A stretch of DNA of 6,971 nucleotides from an uncultured Eubacteriales bacterium. Its GTDB lineage: Bacteria; Bacillota; Clostridia; Oscillospirales; Acutalibacteraceae. The translations under genes and the position numbers were made by a program. The notes beneath the pieces were generated by a model. It saw only the letters and a program-made list of their open reading frames with translations. It did not search any database and was not told the origin of the DNA. Shown piece by piece: positions 6,414-6,971 of this stretch (the stretch's first letter is position 1; each line of letters opens with the position of its first letter). Location: the NCBI GenBank assembly GCA_900322105.1, contig ONYV01000057.1:1-6971 (forward strand), read 5' to 3'.

Positions 6414-6971
6414 TTACAGCAGATACAGCTTTGTCGGCAATGTGTTGTTTCTGTTGTTCGGGTCGGTGTAATCGACTTGGATCAGTGTGTTTCCGTCAGG
6501 ACTGCGGGAAATCAGGGTGATATAATACCTGTCGTCACTTGCATTGAAAACAGTTTTTTCAAGATGATCGTTATTCCATTCATAGATCAGGTTTTCGTCC
6601 TTGTTTTCACTGTAGATCAGGCAGAAACACTTTTTTCCGCTGCCTGTGGAAGCAGCCGCTGTTTTGCCGCTGATTTCCTCAAATAAAGCTCCGCTTTCGG
6701 TGTCCGCCAAGAATCTTGTCACACTGAAATTCTCGTAATACAGGTATTTTTCATTCAGCACCTGAAAACTGCTGACCATCTGTTTTGTTTCGTTGACAAC
6801 ATCGTCAGCGGTAAGACTGCCGCTGACTGCTTTCGCAAGCAGGGATGAAACATCCTTTTCGGATAATTTCTGAAAGCTCCTGTCATAAGTGTCCAGCATC
6901 ATTTTTACATTATCAGCGCCATCGAAGTGCAGACGCAAAAGGTACAGGCTTTGTCCGTCTGAATACATACT
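6414..6971 (-). CDS. C-terminal part of an unrecognised protein, cut by the window edge
   Basis: The reading frame is open through base 6971, so the visible 186 residues are only the C-terminal end; the ATG near 6968 has no visible upstream ribosome site and is probably internal. The first part looks helical (DNVKMMLDTYDRSFQKLSEK, then SLLAKAVSG and VVNETKQMVSSFQVL). The second part is strand-rich, with NLIYEWNNDHLEKTVF and ISRSPDGNTLIQVDY. The SPDG turn recalls TolB- or WD-type propeller blades, but one blade is too little for a call. A GKKCFC pair of cysteines is present. There are no membrane segments in the visible part. It ends 8 bases before the tRNA-Pro-like 16-mer. The function is not known. 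Confidence 0.8.
   Translation of the reverse strand, partial: SMYSDGQSLYLLRLHFDGADNVKMMLDTYDRSFQKLSEKDVSSLLAKAVSGSLTADDVVNETKQMVSSFQVLNEKYLYYENFSVTRFLADTESGALFEEISGKTAAASTGSGKKCFCLIYSENKDENLIYEWNNDHLEKTVFNASDDRYYITLISRSPDGNTLIQVDYTDPNNRNNTLPTKLYLL

Noticed and set aside
1..6971. CRISPR arrays, insertion sequences or transposase genes
   Set aside because: No regularly spaced repeats, terminal inverted repeats with a transposase, or transposase motifs are seen.
1..6971. Many GATC sites, perhaps a methylation-linked signal
   Set aside because: They mostly arise from Asp and Ile codon choice (GAT, ATC) in coding frames and show no clustering outside genes.

Overview
The window looks like chromosomal DNA from a low-to-mid-GC Gram-positive bacterium of the Clostridia, possibly Ruminococcus or a relative. 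The basis is strong AGGAGG-type ribosome sites, sigma-A promoters with extended -10 boxes, type II lipoprotein signals followed by long Ser/Asp/Glu-rich wall-spanning linkers, and a Firmicutes-style multi-pass YdcF protein. The genus is a guess from style; no marker gene here proves it.

Layout. Bases 1-90 hold the 3' half of a proline tRNA gene (anticodon loop CGG, T-arm, acceptor 3' strand, CCA) whose 5' half is missing, as expected for an attachment-site scar of an integrated element. Bases 91-310 hold hairpins, a Rho-independent terminator and a very good promoter. Gene 1 (424-1968, +) is a multi-pass membrane protein with a DUF218/YdcF domain. It converges on gene 2 (2128-3867, -), with a long bidirectional terminator between them. 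Gene 2 is a lipoprotein with leucine-rich repeats and a transglutaminase-like domain. Gene 3 (4118-6169, +) diverges from gene 2 across a 250-base promoter region. It is a lipoprotein with a probable propeller-like N-terminal half and a C-terminal HExxH metallopeptidase-like domain. Gene 3 ends at its own terminator. Bases 6211-6413 have no gene. Gene 4 (6414 to beyond 6971, -) is the C-terminal part of an unrecognised protein running in from the right.

How the genes relate. Each complete gene appears to be its own transcription unit, with its own promoter and terminator. The three complete products are all predicted to be in or on the cell envelope: one membrane protein of a family linked to envelope homeostasis, and two surface lipoproteins with protein-modifying or proteolytic folds. 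No shared pathway can be proved from the sequence.

The most unusual feature is not a gene. A 16-base sequence identical to the canonical 3' end of bacterial tRNA-Pro lies at 6390-6405 on the minus strand, 8 bases past the stop codon of gene 4. It matches the left-hand tRNA fragment (75-90) at 15 of 16 bases but points the other way. The 6.3-kb block of three complete genes is therefore bracketed by inward-pointing tRNA-Pro 3' ends.
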